A DNA stretch of 64,000 bases from Rufibacter immobilis (lineage in GTDB: Bacteria > Bacteroidota > Bacteroidia > Cytophagales > Hymenobacteraceae): contig NZ_RJJE01000017.1 in NCBI RefSeq assembly GCF_003721565.1, positions 732,636 to 796,635 on the forward strand, written 5' to 3'. This document shows positions 1 to 10,237 of the stretch, piece by piece. Every line of letters starts with the position of its first letter. The first letter of the stretch is position 1. The notes under the pieces are model-generated. The model was not told the origin of the DNA and did no database searches. It worked only from the letters and a program-made list of their open reading frames with translations. The position numbers were made by a program, and so were the translations under genes.

Positions 1-27
1 CTCCTTAGAGAGATAACCTATATTATT

Positions 28-177
28 ATGGGAAATATACTGTATATCATTGCGGTGGTTCTCGTGATCCTTTGGTTAATCGGGTTCTTAGGGTTCGGAG
101 ATGCCGTGGGCGGAATCATTCACGTCTTGCTGGTCATCGCGATCATTGCCGTACTCTTACGACTGATTAGAGGATAA
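28..177 (+). CDS. Small lmo0937-family membrane protein
   Basis: A 49-residue protein starting MGNILYIIAVV and ending RLIRG. It has two hydrophobic segments (about residues 4-22 and 28-46) separated by a GFGDAVGG turn, which is the layout of the lmo0937 family (DUF5670) of tiny inner-membrane proteins. No enzymatic function is known for the family, and members are often linked with stress. The gene is followed at once by a strong bidirectional hairpin, so it is probably transcribed alone or as the last gene of an operon starting left of the window. Confidence 0.75.
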   Translation: MGNILYIIAVVLVILWLIGFLGFGDAVGGIIHVLLVIAIIAVLLRLIRG

Positions 178-193
178 CGCCAGGAACCAACTG

Positions 194-235
194 AAAACAG
201 CAAGGGCGCCTTTATAAAGGCGCCCTTGCTGTTTT
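194..235. terminator. Bidirectional intrinsic terminator
   Basis: A 17-bp perfect stem (AAAACAGCAAGGGCGCC and its complement) around an 8-nt loop, with A and T runs on the two sides. It lies between the convergent small membrane protein gene and the ABC-F gene and can serve both. Confidence 0.85.
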
Positions 236-240
236 AGACC

Positions 241-267
241 TGTTTTAGGAAAAACGGCCGCTAAACG
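241..267. repeat. REP-like palindrome, half copy
   Basis: Reads TGTTTTAGGAAAAACGGCCGCTAAACG, one arm plus loop of the host palindrome family that recurs in this window. It matches the subtype at 13,048-13,082 in the opposite orientation and lies just past the stop codon of the ABC-F gene. Confidence 0.55.
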
Positions 268-281
268 TAAAACCAGGTAAA

Positions 282-1982
<1,701 letters not shown>

Positions 1983-2208
1983 CTATTTCAGCTGTTTTGG
2001 CTCTTGGGTCTTATATACAGACAATCAAATAATTAAATCAGTTCAGGAAAACAGGGGAAGCAGGCAACGAGTGAGCGTCAAGTAAAAAAATGCGAATTTC
2101 ACAACACCTGTCCCTACAATCAAGTATATAATAATCTATATAAACTATGCGAAACAGAGTATAGGATGCCTCATCCTGCTAACAAGATCTAACACAAATA
2201 AAACTATT

Positions 2209-2673
2209 ATGGAACAGCGTCGGACAACGGTACAGAAAACGGGTACTTATATTGGCTTGATGACCGGTATTGCAGCAATAGTCTATCACTTGTTGCTGGT
2301 GGTCACCGGTTTATCAGATATGGTTTCCTTGCACTTTTTGACAGGAATCATTTTAGTGATAGGAGTCTGCTGGGGTATAAAACGCCACAAGACCCACCAG
2401 AACGGCAGAATTAATTATTTAGAAGGAGTAGGGGTGGGGTTTATAGTAGGGATAGTATCCTCTATTATCTATACCATTGCTCAGGTAATTGGCGATTATG
2501 TTTTCAATATGGCCTATTCTTACCCATACATGGCAGATGATACCTACGGTAGCGAACCCGCCATTTGGCTGATGGCCGTTACTTGGATTTTGTTCGGTGC
2601 TGTCTTAGGGCCCTTTATTGCTTATCTAGCCATGCAATATTTCAAAAACCCAGACCATAAACTTACTTCCTGA
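2209..2673 (+). CDS. DUF4199-like membrane protein
   Basis: A 154-residue protein with four hydrophobic segments (about residues 13-33, 40-57, 73-92 and 121-146) and short polar ends. The layout, including a glycine-rich third segment with GVGVGFIVGIVSS and the C-terminal FGAVLGPFIAYLA, resembles the Bacteroidota-specific DUF4199 family of unknown function. It is a single gene with its own terminator. The family assignment comes from pattern memory, not a search. Confidence 0.65.
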   Translation: MEQRRTTVQKTGTYIGLMTGIAAIVYHLLLVVTGLSDMVSLHFLTGIILVIGVCWGIKRHKTHQNGRINYLEGVGVGFIVGIVSSIIYTIAQVIGDYVFNMAYSYPYMADDTYGSEPAIWLMAVTWILFGAVLGPFIAYLAMQYFKNPDHKLTS

Positions 2674-2693
2674 AATAACCTTGCTTAATATTT

Positions 2694-2726
2694 AAAGGCC
2701 TGACATGCAAAGTCAGGCCTTTTTTA
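2694..2726 (+). terminator. Intrinsic terminator
   Basis: Stem AAGGCCTGAC / GTCAGGCCTT with a 7-nt loop followed by TTTTTATTTT, just downstream of the DUF4199-like gene. Confidence 0.85.
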
Positions 2727-2730
2727 TTTT

Positions 2731-3086
2731 ATGTAGCTCCTAGAAATTGAGTATATAATTTATTCTATATTATAATAAGGAGAGTTGAAGAGCTATGAAT
2801 AGTTGGTGAATTGATTTGTCAATATTTGACAATGGAGCAATATGCAGCTAAACCTTCTTTCAAGCTGCTTTTTGCTGTGTATTGAAAGTCAATCTTATAC
2901 TTTTTGTAATATATAGTATTTTTTAATATTAGTTAATTATAATATTTGAAAATTATTTTTAGAAATAAATACAACAAACAAATGTTAATATTCCTATAAC
3001 CTTGCTTTGTGTCGTGCGTTAAAGGACATATAAATCAAGAACGAATTGATTTTAACAATCTACCTAAAGCGTCAAAAAACAATATC
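2731..3086. other. AT-rich intergenic region, no gene seen
   Basis: About 355 bp, strongly AT-rich, with no open frame worth calling on either strand. It must hold the promoter of the downstream secreted protein. Several AATATTTG-like strings resemble the Bacteroidota -7 box, but none is a clean TAnnTTTG with an upstream TTG at the right distance. Confidence 0.5.
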
Positions 3087-3806
3087 ATGAAAAAGTTACT
3101 ACTATCCGCCTTATTTATTGGAGCTTTTTACACTGCTCAAGCTCAAACTGCTTTAACCGGGGCCGCTGCCAGCACCCGTGCGGTACTCTCTATGAGCGCT
3201 CAGGAAATGAGCCGTCAGATGTACAATGAACTGGAGTTGAATGAAGGTCAGTATATCAAGATTAAAGCCCTGAATCAGGCTAGATTTGACAAGTTCAGTG
3301 AAATTGAAAAAATGTACTCTAATGACCCGCAGATGCGCGCCTCAAAAATTAGTGAGGTGAATGAGCAACTGGATCAGGAGTTCGCCCAAGTACTAACCCC
3401 CAAACAGTTTACTTCCTATTTAGAGTTTGATGGAAGAGCTACCGCTCAGCCTGCGCCAGCTATGAATGCCACTGGCGGTGCTAGCTCAGCTACAACCACT
3501 GAAGCTTCCAGCACTAATACTTCTGCCGGTACCGCCACAGAGGCGGAACTGAAAGTAAAAGATGATAAAGTGAAGATGGAGAGCAAAGACGGCAAGGTAA
3601 AGCTGGAAGATGATAAACTGAAAGCAGAATCTGCCAACGGCGAAATGAAAATAAAAGGTGATTCAGAGAAACTTAAAACTGAATCTGTGAAATACAAGTC
3701 TTCTCCCTCAGGAACAAAGATTATCACGCCTCAAGGCAAATCCAAAGTAGAGGATGACAAAGTGAAAATCAAGACTGAGACAACTAAAAAGAAAGTTAAA
3801 AACTAA
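3087..3806 (+). CDS. Secreted protein with lysine/acid-rich repeat tail
   Basis: A 239-residue protein. The start MKKLLLSALFIGAFYTAQAQ gives a clean signal peptide cut after AQA; the frame extends upstream but without conserved features. Residues 40-120 are a helical region (MYNELELNEGQYIKIKALN, then VLTPKQFTSYLEF) like the small helical Spy/DUF4890-type periplasmic proteins of Bacteroidota. An alanine/threonine-rich linker follows, then from about residue 150 a run of repeats of the form DDKVKMES, DGKVKLED, DDKLKAES, which is highly charged and probably an extended strand or coil. Function is unknown; a periplasmic binding or stress role is only a guess. Confidence 0.75.
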   Translation: MKKLLLSALFIGAFYTAQAQTALTGAAASTRAVLSMSAQEMSRQMYNELELNEGQYIKIKALNQARFDKFSEIEKMYSNDPQMRASKISEVNEQLDQEFAQVLTPKQFTSYLEFDGRATAQPAPAMNATGGASSATTTEASSTNTSAGTATEAELKVKDDKVKMESKDGKVKLEDDKLKAESANGEMKIKGDSEKLKTESVKYKSSPSGTKIITPQGKSKVEDDKVKIKTETTKKKVKN

Positions 3807-3822
3807 AGTTTGACGCTTGCCT

Positions 3823-3858
3823 AGAAAGCCGTTCTCCCTTTGAGGAGAATGGCTTTCT
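3823..3858 (+). terminator. Intrinsic terminator
   Basis: Stem AGAAAGCCGTTCTCC with its near-perfect complement around a 6-nt loop, followed by a T-rich stretch. It lies between convergent genes. Confidence 0.7.
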
Positions 3859-3879
3859 TCTTTTATAGGGTTTCTGTTC

Positions 3880-4287
3880 TTATTCCTCAAATATGTTTGC
3901 CTCCCGCACCACGCCCAAAGCATCCATCCGCACAGTTAGCGCTGTCTTGGTGGTGGCTTGAGTGGCTTGCTCGCATTTTGGGCCTGGCGTAATAAAGTAG
4001 ATGTACACTTTGTTGCTTCTCTCCATCAACTCCTCAGAGTCAGGTTTGCCAAACAACTTTCTGATTTCCCGCTCATTGAGACCCAGTAGTTGAAGTCTTA
4101 TTTCCTCCACTTTTGCTTTCTGCTGTACCCGTGTCCCTTTGCAGCCATTTAAGTCGTTTTTCCAGGAGACCGCATCAAAACCGAATTTGTTTTCACCGGA
4201 GGAACAAGAGAAAGATTGCAGCAGCACCATGAAACATAGCGCGCTTGTTATCGTTTTTCTTACGGATGCCAATAATCCTTTTGTCAT
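3880..4287 (-). CDS. Putative lipoprotein, SmpA/OmlA-like domain
   Basis: A 135-residue protein with an N-terminal signal (residues 1-29) ending in a Cys at SFSCSS, a plausible lipobox. Residues 62-95 read LQLLGLNEREIRKLFGKPDS followed by a strand VYIYFITPGPKC. This is the helix-turn-strand pattern of SmpA/OmlA-type small lipoproteins, where a glycine-proline turn follows an amphipathic helix. It converges on the preceding gene and is divergent from the L,D-transpeptidase gene. The exact role is unknown. Confidence 0.65.
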   Translation of the reverse strand: MTKGLLASVRKTITSALCFMVLLQSFSCSSGENKFGFDAVSWKNDLNGCKGTRVQQKAKVEEIRLQLLGLNEREIRKLFGKPDSEELMERSNKVYIYFITPGPKCEQATQATTKTALTVRMDALGVVREANIFEE

Positions 4288-4428
4288 AGAGGTTTCTTAA
4301 ATAAGAGCAATGCATTCTGTTTTGCTTCTACCCTAAAAAGTCTTTATTTTAGGTATCTGTTTTGTGCAGATGGAACAAAAGTAGGAAGTATTGGGGTTAA
4401 TAAACTGACACTGGTAAAGAAATAAGAC

Positions 4429-5235
4429 ATGAATAGAATAATTTCGGCTTTCTCCTTCGTAGCGATATTGTCTTTTGTTTTTCCTGCTAGCAGCGCAACT
4501 ACCACTCCTTCATCTAAGAACCTGGAATCGGTGGCCGTTTCTGCCCCCGTGGCAGTTTCCTCTAAAGAACCTTTTGAAGATTATTTAGAGGAGCTATATG
4601 ATGAGGCGGACCTAAAGAAATCTGGCTTAAACTATGAGGTTTTTAGAAGAGCCGCCACTGGTTTCTTTAACCTGAAAGAGCAGAAAAAATTAAACCAATC
4701 TAAAGACATCCTTTCTATTGTTGATTTTGGTAAGTCAAGCCGCGAGAAACGGCTTTGGATTGTTGATCTGAATAAAAAGAAACTGCTATATAATTCCTTG
4801 GTCGCCCATGGCATGGGGTCTGGCAATGACAAAGCGCTCAAGTTCTCAAACGTGGAGAATTCACACATGAGCAGCCTGGGTTTCTATGTAACGGAGAATA
4901 CTTATTTCGGCAAACATGGCCTTTCCCTTAAGTTAAACGGACTTGACAAAGGTTTCAACTCTAATGCGAAGCAAAGAGCCATTGTGGTGCACGGAGCTGA
5001 TTATGTTAGCGAGGCTTTTGTGAAGAAACAGGGAAGATTAGGCCGTAGCCACGGTTGCCCGGCTCTTCCAAAAGAGATCACACCTGAAGTGATTCAGTTG
5101 ATCAAAGGCGGCACCTGCCTATACATTGATGCGCCCTCTGCCAACTACGCATCTGCTTATTTAGATGCAGATACTGCCATCAAACGTTTTGAGAATGAGA
5201 TTTTGGCTAAGCAGTCTAAGTTGTTGAGCAGATAA
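4429..5235 (+). CDS. L,D-transpeptidase catalytic domain protein (YkuD_2 type)
   Basis: A 268-residue exported protein with signal peptide MNRIISAFSFVAILSFVFPAS. The catalytic part (about residues 100-250) contains LWIVDLNKKKLLYNSLVAHG, a later conserved histidine in VVHGADYVSE, and RSHGCPAL with the catalytic Cys. The HxG/SHGC pattern is that of YkuD_2 murein L,D-transpeptidases of Bacteroidota. The enzyme would cross-link peptidoglycan or anchor proteins to it in the periplasm. It is a single gene with a strong terminator. Confidence 0.88.
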   Translation: MNRIISAFSFVAILSFVFPASSATTTPSSKNLESVAVSAPVAVSSKEPFEDYLEELYDEADLKKSGLNYEVFRRAATGFFNLKEQKKLNQSKDILSIVDFGKSSREKRLWIVDLNKKKLLYNSLVAHGMGSGNDKALKFSNVENSHMSSLGFYVTENTYFGKHGLSLKLNGLDKGFNSNAKQRAIVVHGADYVSEAFVKKQGRLGRSHGCPALPKEITPEVIQLIKGGTCLYIDAPSANYASAYLDADTAIKRFENEILAKQSKLLSR

Positions 5236-5246
5236 TCTCTGAGATA

Positions 5247-5298
5247 CCACCAATAAAAAAGAGCCGGTTTAGACAAACCGGCTCTTTTTTATTGGTGG
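5247..5298. terminator. Strong bidirectional terminator
   Basis: A stem of more than 20 bp from CCACCAATAAAAAAGAGCCG to its complement around AGAC, with A and T tracts inside the arms. It lies between convergent genes. Confidence 0.9.
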
Positions 5299-5310
5299 AA
5301 GTGAATTAAT

Positions 5311-5517
5311 TCAGGCAGTGTCTTTGGTCCCTTTGATAAGACTGATACCGGTAAAGAAAAAGATTAAGCCCACTATGAAGGGGACCAATGAAGAAAATTG
5401 ATTCATAGAGACACCTCCCACTGAATCGCCACCGGATAGAAAGGCATATGCGCCCCAAATGATGCCCACAATCCCTAGGATCGTAAGAATGGCCCCGAAA
5501 GTTCTTTTTAGGTTCAT
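5311..5517 (-). CDS. Small two-TM membrane protein
   Basis: A 68-residue protein MNLKRTFGAILTILGIVGI..., with hydrophobic segments at about residues 7-27 and 43-61 around a loop GGDSVGGVSMNQ. It ends just before the shared terminator. Such short proteins are common in Bacteroidota; no function is recognised. Confidence 0.65.
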   Translation of the reverse strand: MNLKRTFGAILTILGIVGIIWGAYAFLSGGDSVGGVSMNQFSSLVPFIVGLIFFFTGISLIKGTKDTA

Positions 5518-5743
5518 TTTAGTTTTTCCTTTGTTTTAGTACGCTTGCTGCGTTCAAAGCTTCTTACGTATGTACAAACAAAAATGATATAGCAGCCCAA
5601 CTATATCTGGAGGAGACTGCTTGCTACGTGGTAGTGAAATGCGTAACCAAGTTATCTCTGCGCCGTTCTTTTAGGCAAACAATCTGAGTCCTCAAGGTTA
5701 TTCACTTTTAGGGGATGGGCAGAAAAGCTTAGAAAACTGCAAT

Positions 5744-6550
5744 ATGAGAAACTCCTTGAGGTTTTTAGTTGGGCTTATGATAGCGGCGTTCTCTTTGATT
5801 ACCTATTGGTGTAACCAGGAATATAATCCCGTGACCGGTGAAACCCAGCACATCAACATGAGCGCCGACCAGGAGATAGCCTTGGGCCTTCAGGCAGCAC
5901 CCGAGATGGCCCAACAATATGGCGGCCTACATCCTGACCAACAGGCAGCAGCCAAGGTGAAGGAGATAGGGCAGCGGATTGTGCAGAATACTAGTGCTGG
6001 GGAAACTCCTTACCAGTTCAACTTTCATCTATTGGCAGACGAAAGTACCATCAATGCGTTTGCGTTACCAGGTGGGCAGGTATTTATCACCGCAGGATTA
6101 TTGAGTAAGCTGCAAACCGAAGGCCAGGTGGCCGGTGTGTTAGGTCACAAAATAGGACACGTTGTAGCCCGGCATTCAGCTGAACAGATTGCCAAAAGCC
6201 GTCTTACCCAGGGGTTAACCGGGGCGGCAGCCGTGGCTACATATGATCCCCAGAACCCTAGCAGTGCCAGTACAGCCGCTGCCGCTGCAATGATTGGTAA
6301 ACTCCTGAACCTGAAGTATGGCCGTGATGATGAATTGGAGTCTGACCAATTATCGGTTATGTTTACGGCGCAGGCCGGGTATGACCCAAAAGCTATGTTA
6401 GCCGTCATGCAGATCCTGTCAGAAAGTGGCGGAGGTGGCGGGCCGGAGTTTTTCCAGACCCATCCTAATCCTGCCAACCGCAGGAATAGAATTGAAGCCG
6501 CTATTGCCGAAGCCTTTCCTAATGGTGTACCGCAAGGGCTTATTCCATAA
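5744..6550 (+). CDS. M48 family peptidase-like protein with HKIGH in place of HEXXH
   Basis: A 268-residue M48-type metalloprotease homologue with an N-terminal hydrophobic segment (8-22) placing it in the periplasm or membrane. Family landmarks are present: NAFALPGGQVFITAGLL (about 104-120), the zinc-motif helix GHKIGHVVARHSAEQ (about 134-148), the third-ligand region DELESDQLSVMFTAQAGYDP, and THPNPANRRNRI near the end. The catalytic Glu of HEXXH is replaced by Lys (codon AAA at 6149-6151, one base from GAA). The zinc ligands remain, but the general base is missing, so the protein is predicted inactive or regulatory. A second, intact M48 gene lies at 12,081-12,938. Confidence 0.85.
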   Translation: MRNSLRFLVGLMIAAFSLITYWCNQEYNPVTGETQHINMSADQEIALGLQAAPEMAQQYGGLHPDQQAAAKVKEIGQRIVQNTSAGETPYQFNFHLLADESTINAFALPGGQVFITAGLLSKLQTEGQVAGVLGHKIGHVVARHSAEQIAKSRLTQGLTGAAAVATYDPQNPSSASTAAAAAMIGKLLNLKYGRDDELESDQLSVMFTAQAGYDPKAMLAVMQILSESGGGGGPEFFQTHPNPANRRNRIEAAIAEAFPNGVPQGLIP

Positions 6551-6557
6551 AGATGTG

Positions 6558-6601
6558 TCCTGTTTAGGGGCTCTTTTGGGAAAAAGAGCCCCTAAACAGG
6601 A
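6558..6601. repeat. REP-like intergenic palindrome
   Basis: Near-perfect hairpin with arms TCCTGTTTAGGGGCTCTTTT and complement around GGGA. A member of the host palindrome family, placed 7 bp after the M48-like gene. Confidence 0.8.
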
Positions 6602-6633
6602 CCAGACATTTTACTAGTTCAGCTTGTGTTGCT

Positions 6634-7527
6634 ATGTCAAAAGTGCTTTTCGTCATAAACCCTATTTCTGGAGACATTCCAAAAGAGGAGTTAGAAGAAG
6701 ACATCCGGTTATTCTGCGAGCGGAATAACATAGAGGGTGAAACGTTCAAAACTACTGGTGAGCAGGATGAGTTTAAACTGAAGGAAGCCATCCAGATATT
6801 CACACCGGAGATTGTCTGCGCCGTTGGTGGAGACGGAACAGTGAGTCTGGTGGCGAAAGCCGTTGTGAAAACCGAACAGGCCTTAGCTATTCTCCCGCTT
6901 GGTTCTGGTAATGGCTTGTCTAAAGACATAGGTATTCCTCAGAATTTTGAGGAAGCCTTACAAGTGCTGGTCCATCATAGAATTATGCCTATTGATACGC
7001 TAGACGTAAATGGGCTGCTCTCAATCCACCTCTGTGACATGGGATTCAATGCCTTGGTGGTAAAACGCTTCTGTGACGGCGACACACGGGGGCCTAGTGC
7101 CTATGCCTGGATTGCCATGCAGGAGTTTGTGGGGTATGAGCCCAAGAAATACACGATTATCGCAAATGGCAATACCATCTTTGAGGGAGATGCTTTTATG
7201 ATTACCGTCACAAATGCCAGGGCTTTTGGAAGCAATGCCGCCATCAATCCCACTGGTGTCATCAATGACGGACATTTTGAGATCTGCGTTCTGGAGCCGT
7301 TCCCAAAATCCTCCAGCTTAGGAATTCTGTACCGCCTGTACACCGATAGCATTGACGATTCGGTCTACACCCACCGTTTTAGTTGCAGTTCGGCTACTAT
7401 CATCAACCATGCTGAGGAAGTAACCCAAATTGATGGGGAACCAGAAGAATTAGGTCGTGACATTAACTTCACTGTTCAGCCCCGTTCTCTTCGAGTGGTG
7501 TTGCCTAAGGCAAAGGAGCAGGGGTAA
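6634..7527 (+). CDS. Diacylglycerol/lipid kinase (YegS/DagK-like)
   Basis: A 297-residue soluble protein with the DAGK catalytic fold: N-terminal strand KVLFVINPISG, nucleotide-binding GGDGT (about 65-69), PLGSGNGL (about 88-95), and a C-terminal beta domain ending in QIDGEPEELG, where the family carries a conserved DGE. It would phosphorylate diacylglycerol or a related lipid with ATP at the inner membrane face. Its last 23 bp overlap the 3' end of the convergent metallophosphoesterase gene. Confidence 0.9.
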   Translation: MSKVLFVINPISGDIPKEELEEDIRLFCERNNIEGETFKTTGEQDEFKLKEAIQIFTPEIVCAVGGDGTVSLVAKAVVKTEQALAILPLGSGNGLSKDIGIPQNFEEALQVLVHHRIMPIDTLDVNGLLSIHLCDMGFNALVVKRFCDGDTRGPSAYAWIAMQEFVGYEPKKYTIIANGNTIFEGDAFMITVTNARAFGSNAAINPTGVINDGHFEICVLEPFPKSSSLGILYRLYTDSIDDSVYTHRFSCSSATIINHAEEVTQIDGEPEELGRDINFTVQPRSLRVVLPKAKEQG

Positions 7528-8707
7528 GGCACTTCAGAAAAGCCAGAGTAGGAGGTTCGCCAACTGCTACGGGAGGCTCTAGTACCCGTAGCCAAATGCT
7601 TCCGTCTTTATATTGGTCCAGCACCATAAAACCTTTATTTTCATGAGAGAAAGAAGCCCGGCCACCTTTGGCTACAAAATTGGTTTTGCTGGCAGATCCG
7701 CTTACGGCATAGTGGTTACCCTTTACCTTGAAGTACTGTAAATTATGGTCATGCCCGGCTACGTAGAAAACAGAGTTGTATTGGTGCAGAATCTTTAACA
7801 GCCTTTTCCTGAATTTCCTGAACGGCGGATATGACATGTCTTCATGCGCTCCCACGTATTTGCGGTAAATCCTGAACATGGAACCGGCCAATGGGAGGGG
7901 TACTAAAGCTCTTTTATTGATGAAGGTTAACGGAAAAAGGTGCTGCTTCACCGTAAAGTTACCCCCATGCAGGGCATTACTGTACATGGGATGGTGTGCC
8001 GCCAACACAATGAAGCGGTGCTGGTTGGCTTTTAGTAACTCATCTAAAGCGGGAAAGAATTCCTTGGAGGTGGCATAGGGTTGGCCGGGTGTACGTTCCA
8101 GGGGCTTGTATCCTGCCTGCACCCACCATTGCGTGTTTATGACAATCAGCAACAGTTGATCATTCACTTCCCACGTGACCGGGCCCATGCAGCCGCCGTT
8201 GGGCAGATATGCCGTTGGGTCTTGCAGTGTTTCCACCACATGCCTCTCTTGCCGCAGCACATACTCATAGCCATCTTTGCGACCTTTGTTCCAGTCATGG
8301 TTCCCACTTAAGTAAATTACTTTCCCTTGATATTCATTAAAAAGCGCAAGTTGATGCTGCAGCTTTTGCAGAGCATTTGCATACTTAAAGTTGCTCTCTT
8401 CTGGTAAGCCGATGGGATAGATGTTGTCGCCCAGAAATATGATGGAGCTGTTGGGGCCTACTTCGGCCATCCAATGCTGTATAGACTGTAAAATGGTATC
8501 GTCTTGCAAGGAGCCGTTATTGCCCAGGTCGCCTACCAGCGCCATGGAATGGCTCAACTCTGAAACGGGCGGGGGAGTGAGCGTACGCCATCCAATCTCA
8601 GCCAGGTTATAGAATGGTTTCTTCCTGTATTTACGTTCTCGCAGGTAGGCCCAAAGCAGCCAGACAGCGGAAGCCAGAAAAGCAATGAGTACTATTTTGT
8701 AGAACAT
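7505..8707 (-). CDS. Membrane-anchored metallophosphoesterase
   Basis: A 400-residue protein with one N-terminal TM (residues 4-21) followed by a calcineurin-like phosphoesterase domain. Metal-ligand motifs appear in order: VGDLGNNG (about 58), FLGDNIYP (about 91), LSGNHDWNKG (about 134), LAAHHPMYS (about 222) and VAGHDHNLQY (about 330). This order is canonical. The substrate cannot be told. The domain probably faces the periplasm. The 3' end overlaps the lipid kinase gene tail to tail. Confidence 0.88.
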   Translation of the reverse strand: MFYKIVLIAFLASAVWLLWAYLRERKYRKKPFYNLAEIGWRTLTPPPVSELSHSMALVGDLGNNGSLQDDTILQSIQHWMAEVGPNSSIIFLGDNIYPIGLPEESNFKYANALQKLQHQLALFNEYQGKVIYLSGNHDWNKGRKDGYEYVLRQERHVVETLQDPTAYLPNGGCMGPVTWEVNDQLLLIVINTQWWVQAGYKPLERTPGQPYATSKEFFPALDELLKANQHRFIVLAAHHPMYSNALHGGNFTVKQHLFPLTFINKRALVPLPLAGSMFRIYRKYVGAHEDMSYPPFRKFRKRLLKILHQYNSVFYVAGHDHNLQYFKVKGNHYAVSGSASKTNFVAKGGRASFSHENKGFMVLDQYKDGSIWLRVLEPPVAVGEPPTLAFLKCLTPAPLP

Positions 8708-8758
8708 TGGTCATGGCGGGTATTTTAAGGCGCCTACTTCTTGTACTCTTACCGGTGC

Positions 8759-9394
8759 TTAAAAGTTAGGTGGCGAAAGGTGTTTGAAATGTCCGTTCAG
8801 TTTCACGCGCTCCTTTAGCCGCTCGGTTTCCTGCACCACCGGGAGAATAGCCCTGAGGTGCTCCAGTATATACTCCATCCGGTCACTTTCCTTCAGGCAC
8901 TGCAATAACTGGTACTCTTGCTCTATGGAAAAGCCTAAGTGATGGGCAATGTCATAGGAAAGGAAGTTCTTGGGGAGTTTGAGCATCAAAGACTGAATGC
9001 CCAAGGCACCGTAGAGTTTGCGCAGCAACTCCAGAATGTTCTCCCTCTGGCCAGTTTCCTCGTCCTGTACGGTTTCCAGATATTCCACCTCGCCCCCAGG
9101 ATATAATCTTCCCGGCGCCTGCCGCTGAAACTCCAGTAGTTTAAAAACCCTGAGCCCCTGCGTTTTTATGTCCATTTCACCGTTAGGGTACTTTTTCTCC
9201 AGGCTCAGAATCTTGATTTCAGTCCCATACTTGCCCAAACCCTTCTCCAGGTACACCGGTATCCCAAAGGTGCTTTGCTGCTCCAGACATTCCAACACCA
9301 GTTGCTTGTACCTGGGCTCAAATATGTGCAGGTTCAGTTTCTCTCCAGGAAAAGCCACAATGTTCAATGGGAAGAGCGGGATAAATCTGGTCAT
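8759..9394 (-). CDS. LON peptidase substrate-binding domain protein
   Basis: A 211-residue protein beginning TRFIPLFPLNIVAFPGEKLN, the typical start of the Lon N-terminal substrate-binding domain (PUA-like fold), with LHIFEPRYKQLV following. No AAA+ or protease domain follows, so this is the stand-alone form common in Bacteroidota and others. Its function is unclear. It is read in the same direction as the metallophosphoesterase gene, 50 bp upstream of it, and could be cotranscribed. Confidence 0.88.
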   Translation of the reverse strand: MTRFIPLFPLNIVAFPGEKLNLHIFEPRYKQLVLECLEQQSTFGIPVYLEKGLGKYGTEIKILSLEKKYPNGEMDIKTQGLRVFKLLEFQRQAPGRLYPGGEVEYLETVQDEETGQRENILELLRKLYGALGIQSLMLKLPKNFLSYDIAHHLGFSIEQEYQLLQCLKESDRMEYILEHLRAILPVVQETERLKERVKLNGHFKHLSPPNF

Positions 9395-9505
9395 TTAAGT
9401 TTAGTGAAGTAAAGCGATACTAATTTACGCAGCCTTTCTGCTTGCTCCCACTATTTGCTTAATTTTGTCTGTGCCGCCGGGTAGAGGCGCACAGCCTTTT
9501 TGTTT

Positions 9506-10237
9506 ATGGCCAACAAGCAGACTTCGGTATCTTTTACGTGGGCAGACGCCCGGTGGCTTTTCTTAAAGCTCTGCATCACCCTTTTTCTGGTGACGGTGGT
9601 ATGGGTGATTACCTATCGCTGGATTGACCCGCCCGTGACGCTGCACATGCTGTCTAAGCGCTCTGAGCCTTCGCCCAAAAACCAGAAAATAGAGGAGATC
9701 CAGTACAAGTTTGTGGAGCTGGAAGACATGTCGGTGCAGTTACCCTTGGCAGTGATTGCCGCCGAAGACCAACTTTTTCTCACCCATAATGGGTTTGATT
9801 TCAACGCGATCAAGCAGGCTTTCCAGCGCAATATGTCCAGCAAGAAGACGGTGGGCGGCAGCACCATAAGTCAGCAAGTGGCCAAAAACGTGTTTCTGTG
9901 GCACGGGCGCAGCTACATCAGGAAAGCGGTGGAAATGTACTTCACTTTCTTGATAGAAGTCCTTTGGGGCAAAGAAAGGATCATGGAGGTATACCTCAAC
10001 ATTGCCGAAATGGGCGATCATGTATTTGGGGTGCACGCGGCCAGCCGGAAGTATTTCAAGTGTGAGCCGCAGCAAGTAGGCAGACAGCAGGCCGCTTTGC
10101 TGGCCGCGGTATTGCCCAATCCCATTCGGTACTCTGTGGCTAAACCCTCTGGTTACACGCTGCGGCGCAGAAGAAACATAGCCCGTAACATGAGCCGTTT
10201 GGGCGGTAGTGAATATGTGCAGAAATGGTTAAACTAA
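9506..10237 (+). CDS. mtgA: Monofunctional biosynthetic peptidoglycan transglycosylase
   Basis: A 243-residue GT51 enzyme with one N-terminal TM (about 15-37). Catalytic-core motifs are AAEDQLFLTHNGFD (Glu near residue 87), KKTVGGSTISQQVAKN, GKERIMEVYLNIAEMG and RRRNIARNM. It polymerises lipid II glycan strands in the periplasm, without the transpeptidase domain. An ATG at 9506 is preferred over a TTG two codons upstream. The next gene starts inside its last 13 bp, which indicates translational coupling. Confidence 0.93.
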   Translation: MANKQTSVSFTWADARWLFLKLCITLFLVTVVWVITYRWIDPPVTLHMLSKRSEPSPKNQKIEEIQYKFVELEDMSVQLPLAVIAAEDQLFLTHNGFDFNAIKQAFQRNMSSKKTVGGSTISQQVAKNVFLWHGRSYIRKAVEMYFTFLIEVLWGKERIMEVYLNIAEMGDHVFGVHAASRKYFKCEPQQVGRQQAALLAAVLPNPIRYSVAKPSGYTLRRRRNIARNMSRLGGSEYVQKWLN

